DNA from: Holothuria scabra
Lineage: Eukaryota > Echinodermata > Holothuroidea > Aspidochirotida > Holothuriidae
Assembly: GCA_037179385.1 (NCBI GenBank)
Contig: CM074189.1
Coordinates: 19,699,020 to 19,763,019, forward strand
Direction of reading: 5' to 3'
DNA: 64,000 nucleotides
The translations under genes and the position numbers were made by a program. Positions 61,229 through 64,000 of the stretch are shown one piece after another. The notes below the pieces were generated by a model. It saw nothing but the letters and a program-made list of their open reading frames with translations, was not told the origin of the DNA and did not search any database. Positions within the stretch are counted from its first letter, which is position 1; every line of letters starts with the position of its first letter.

Positions 61229-61885
61229 GTAAGTTTTTCAAAGATATTGTGTTGAGATTGATTGCTGGACAGTTGAAAGTGCTAACAAAAACAGCACTGG
61301 CAATTTTTGTGGATTTAATTATGTACTTTGGTTATGATTACTGTGAATAATTAGGTCTTATGTTAGCCAAAGGTCAAATTGAGTTTTGAGTACCATTTTA
61401 AAGATGAATTTAAAGACTTTCTCCCTGTACCAAAGTTGAAGGATAATTATAACTTTGGTTCTAACCTAATATGCTGAGCTGAAGTCACCTCAATTTCTTT
61501 TTTTCAGTTCCAGTTCAAAAGTGGGGTAGTTTAAATTTGTGACAGCCCATTTGGTACCTGTGTGGATAATATTTGGCATGTGGTACTTGTGCAGCCCCAT
61601 TTTAATCATATTCAGAGCAGCGGGAGCTTAGGGTGGTCTCACTGTCCCCCTGTTGGAAAAGGATGGACCTCATTAGGCAAATTTTCCAATTTGGTCATGG
61701 AGCCTCCTTGTCTCAAGGATGATCCGAAATTCCAACACTCAGTTGTCCCAATGTTAACAATATTAAGCATGCTTTTGCTCCTGGGAATGGGAGGTTCTTC
61801 AATAAGGAAGCCATTTTTCATTTCTAAAATACCTATTTTCCCAAGTTCGTCTTCCTAAAAATTTCATATTTTTCAAATTTTCTTC

Positions 61886-61891
61886 AATAAA
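61886..61891 (+). terminator. Alternative poly(A) signal AATAAA
   Basis: Canonical hexamer 690 bases after the stop; it would serve an unspliced, shorter 3' UTR. Confidence 0.3.
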
Positions 61892-62509
61892 ACTCAGCTT
61901 TCCATTTTCCATAAAACAAGACAAAAATTTTGGAACATTGAAGCATGTTGTTGCAAACTTTGGAAACGGATGTAGAGCTCGGTGTGTCTAATTTAAAGTT
62001 GGGATTAGACTTAATTTCAAGCTTTGTAATAATTGCCCTTCCTTGGGATTGTGTATTGTCAAATATTTTAGGGGTGGCGGTAGAGGGTGAGACTAGAGAA
62101 CCTTGGGCAGTGTTTCTCCCATTCAAGGGGGGGGGGGCTTAACAGTAACAAATCTCCACCCCCTTTTTGAGTGATTGGCAGAATCTCTGCTGGTACTTTC
62201 CTTGTATGGCATTGTTCCCATACTTACTTCTTCTTTTAGTATCAGTTAAACATTTTCCTTGAAAAAATTGTCAGGTCCTCCCCATCTCCAGTCCTGAATG
62301 CCTCTGAACAAAATGAGATGCGACTACTGGTGTCTGTGCGATGTGCTCCATTGTTCTCAGATTGCCAAGATATAATTTAGCTGGAATGATTTTTCCACTA
62401 ATCTGTAGGTTTTACTGAAACTTGTCTACCATCAGAACTTGTAAATCTTGATAATTGCGATTATAAATGTGAAAAGACCTTTAGATCAAAGTTAGAGTCA
62501 AATGTTCTA

Positions 62510-62715
62510 AAACTTATCCTGACACAATCCTAGTTTATTGCTTCAAGGCATAGAGTATGAAAGCCCCCAATATGTAATCAGAACATACTCAGTACATTTT
62601 ATGTAATATGAACTTAGTCTGCATATTTTAAATTTGATGTCAATCAAAGAGCTGTGCTAACTCAGAATGTTTGTAGACTAATTGTGGTTAAAAATGTAGT
62701 TTAGGGTGACAAAAA
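62510..62715 (-). mobile_element. MITE-A copy 9, decayed
   Basis: Recognised by three family words in order; termini are lost. Confidence 0.6.
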
Positions 62716-63058
62716 TTACAGAGTAGATTAAATTATATTGTACATTATGTAAAATTACTGCAATAATTAAAATAATGTTTGAGGAGGGAGATGTTCCACT
62801 GGCATATTTCCTGTGTAAGTCCTAATTGCTCTGAGAGGGCAGACCTTGGTACTTGGGGAAGGGGGGTGGGGCATGGTTAACCCTGCTTGTAATGATTAGA
62901 AGGCATTTAACCCATATTTTGGCCCCAGGCACCCGAATCAAAAGTTATGCCTCTGAAATGGTTGTCTGCAAAATAGAGTCTGAAAAATGTACACCCTTAA
63001 TCACCACAACAATAGAAATAAAAGACTTTTATGCTTTTCATATTTTTTTCTTTTCCAG

Positions 63059-63970
63059 GAAATAAGAATGACACCCCACAAGAGTTAGCATAGGTTTTCA
63101 TTCTGTACAGACCCTGCTTCCCCTGTGTGAAGGATTGTTCATGAACCGAAGGAGGGAAGACGTTTGTGGTTAACCAGTATTGTTTGCTGTTTGCAATTAG
63201 AGAGCAAAAGGTAGTAAGGAGTATAAAGATGTGCTCTTGAGTGCTATCAACAAGATAAACGTGTACACAAAGTAGCATTTGTCTCCAATACGTTTGCCAC
63301 TATCAGACATTCTCGTAGCTATAACTTATTCTGCTTTTTGAGGTTTTCAATTTAAAGGGTTCTTCAGTTTACCTTTAAATGTTTGTAGGTCTTTGTCATT
63401 TAAAAATTTTTTTTCCCAAGGGGGAAGAACTTGTTGTGCCTTTCTAGTATTTCTTCCTTAGATGCTGTCTCTTTAAGTAATTAATATCCGTGGATAAGAT
63501 GATAGTATCTTGTTAATATTTGTAGTCAGTCCCCTAGCTTCAATGAAAGAGAGGAAGACAAAATATGCAAAGGGCAGACTACTTAAATGCAAAATGTCAC
63601 ACATCATCTGCCAGGTAAGACCCCCTAAAGCTGGTGGGTTTCACTGAAATTTTTTCAACTGTACTGGGATGGTAGCTTTTCACACACAAAAGGACTGCAT
63701 TAGAGTCTGTTCAGAGTTTGGCAGTGCCATTCTTTAGTACAGTGGGGTCTGTCCACTTTATGGTGCACACCCAACTGGAAAATTTGAAAAAGGGACATGG
63801 GGGATGGAGAAAAGGGTTAGAGTGTAGAGAGACCTTAACATGAGGGACAGAGTGGGACTCAAGAGGGGTGGGCCCCCAATAAAAAAAAAATAAGTTAGGG
63901 GTTTGGTAGTAGTTTAAAACTTCCTCCTTGGCCAATATTATAACCAAATAAAGATCCTTTTACCTGATCA
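63059..63970 (+). other. Probable 3' UTR terminal exon
   Basis: A strong polypyrimidine tract and acceptor (tttttttcttttccag) end at 63058. No coding potential follows. Two poly(A) signals lie in it (63878 and 63947); the exact end is a guess. Confidence 0.4.
63947..63952 (+). terminator. Candidate poly(A) signal AATAAA
   Basis: Canonical hexamer near the end of the presumed terminal exon. Another AATAAA at 63878 leads directly into an A-run and may be genomic low complexity. Confidence 0.4.
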
Positions 63971-64000
63971 AGTTTGTTACCTAAATGCTTATTAAGACCT

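Larger units (their letters stand above)
61229..63058. other. Presumed 3' UTR intron
   Basis: Contains a decayed reverse MITE-A (about 62510-62715: tagtttattgcttcaaggca, tcaatcaaagagctgtgcta, tagtttagggtgac). Nothing else recognised. If the donor at 61229 is unused this is UTR or intergenic DNA. Confidence 0.4.

Overview
The window is animal genomic DNA: AT-rich, with short exons bounded by GT/AG splice sites and long introns packed with small transposons and tandem repeats. The repeat style (foldback MITEs, tRNA-derived SINEs, arrays of a 'gtaaacacgatatctc' unit) suggests a marine invertebrate. An invertebrate deuterostome such as an echinoderm (perhaps a sea cucumber) is my best guess, but the sequence does not settle it.

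One gene fills the window on the + strand. I reconstruct 22 coding exons between 1302 and 61194. They join in one open frame of 950 residues; the 5' part lies upstream of the window. I number residues from the first complete codon of the first visible exon. Domain order is MAM1 (C-terminal part), LDLa-1, MAM2, MAM3, a half-length LDLa-2, MAM4, LDLa-3, MAM5, a 22-residue membrane segment (903-924) and a 26-residue cytoplasmic tail ending in -SSMI. This is a type I membrane glycoprotein with a large disulfide-rich ectodomain. The closest known architecture is apical endosomal glycoprotein/endotubin (MAMDC4), with MALRD1-like proteins as the alternative. The 3' UTR is probably interrupted by an intron and may end after a poly(A) signal at 63947.

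Exon phases are very regular. Complete four-exon MAM modules (MAM2, MAM3, MAM5) use phases 1/1/0/0/1, and the separate LDLa exons are symmetrical 1-1 modules. This supports the gene model and shows the module shuffling behind it. MAM1 and MAM4 share one fused exon.

The introns hold most of the unusual biology. By region: 1-10 kb has a nested MITE pair and a 145-bp tandem array. 10.0-10.3 kb has a 53-bp tandem array that copies the exon-intron border, including the splice donor. 15-19 kb has a LINE scrap and a 1.95-kb hAT-like element. 20-29 kb has a 311-bp CAGGG element, SINEs and a 4.9-kb compound foldback. 30-34 kb has a hAT copy, inverted relative to the first, inserted inside a MITE, then a 1-kb CAGGG element. 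36-40 kb has LINE fragments, a minisatellite and a MITE inside a SINE. 48.4-53.9 kb has a 5.5-kb element with terminal inverted repeats and no recognisable gene. 59 kb has a long near-perfect hairpin. I found no rRNA, tRNA gene, CRISPR array or complete transposase.
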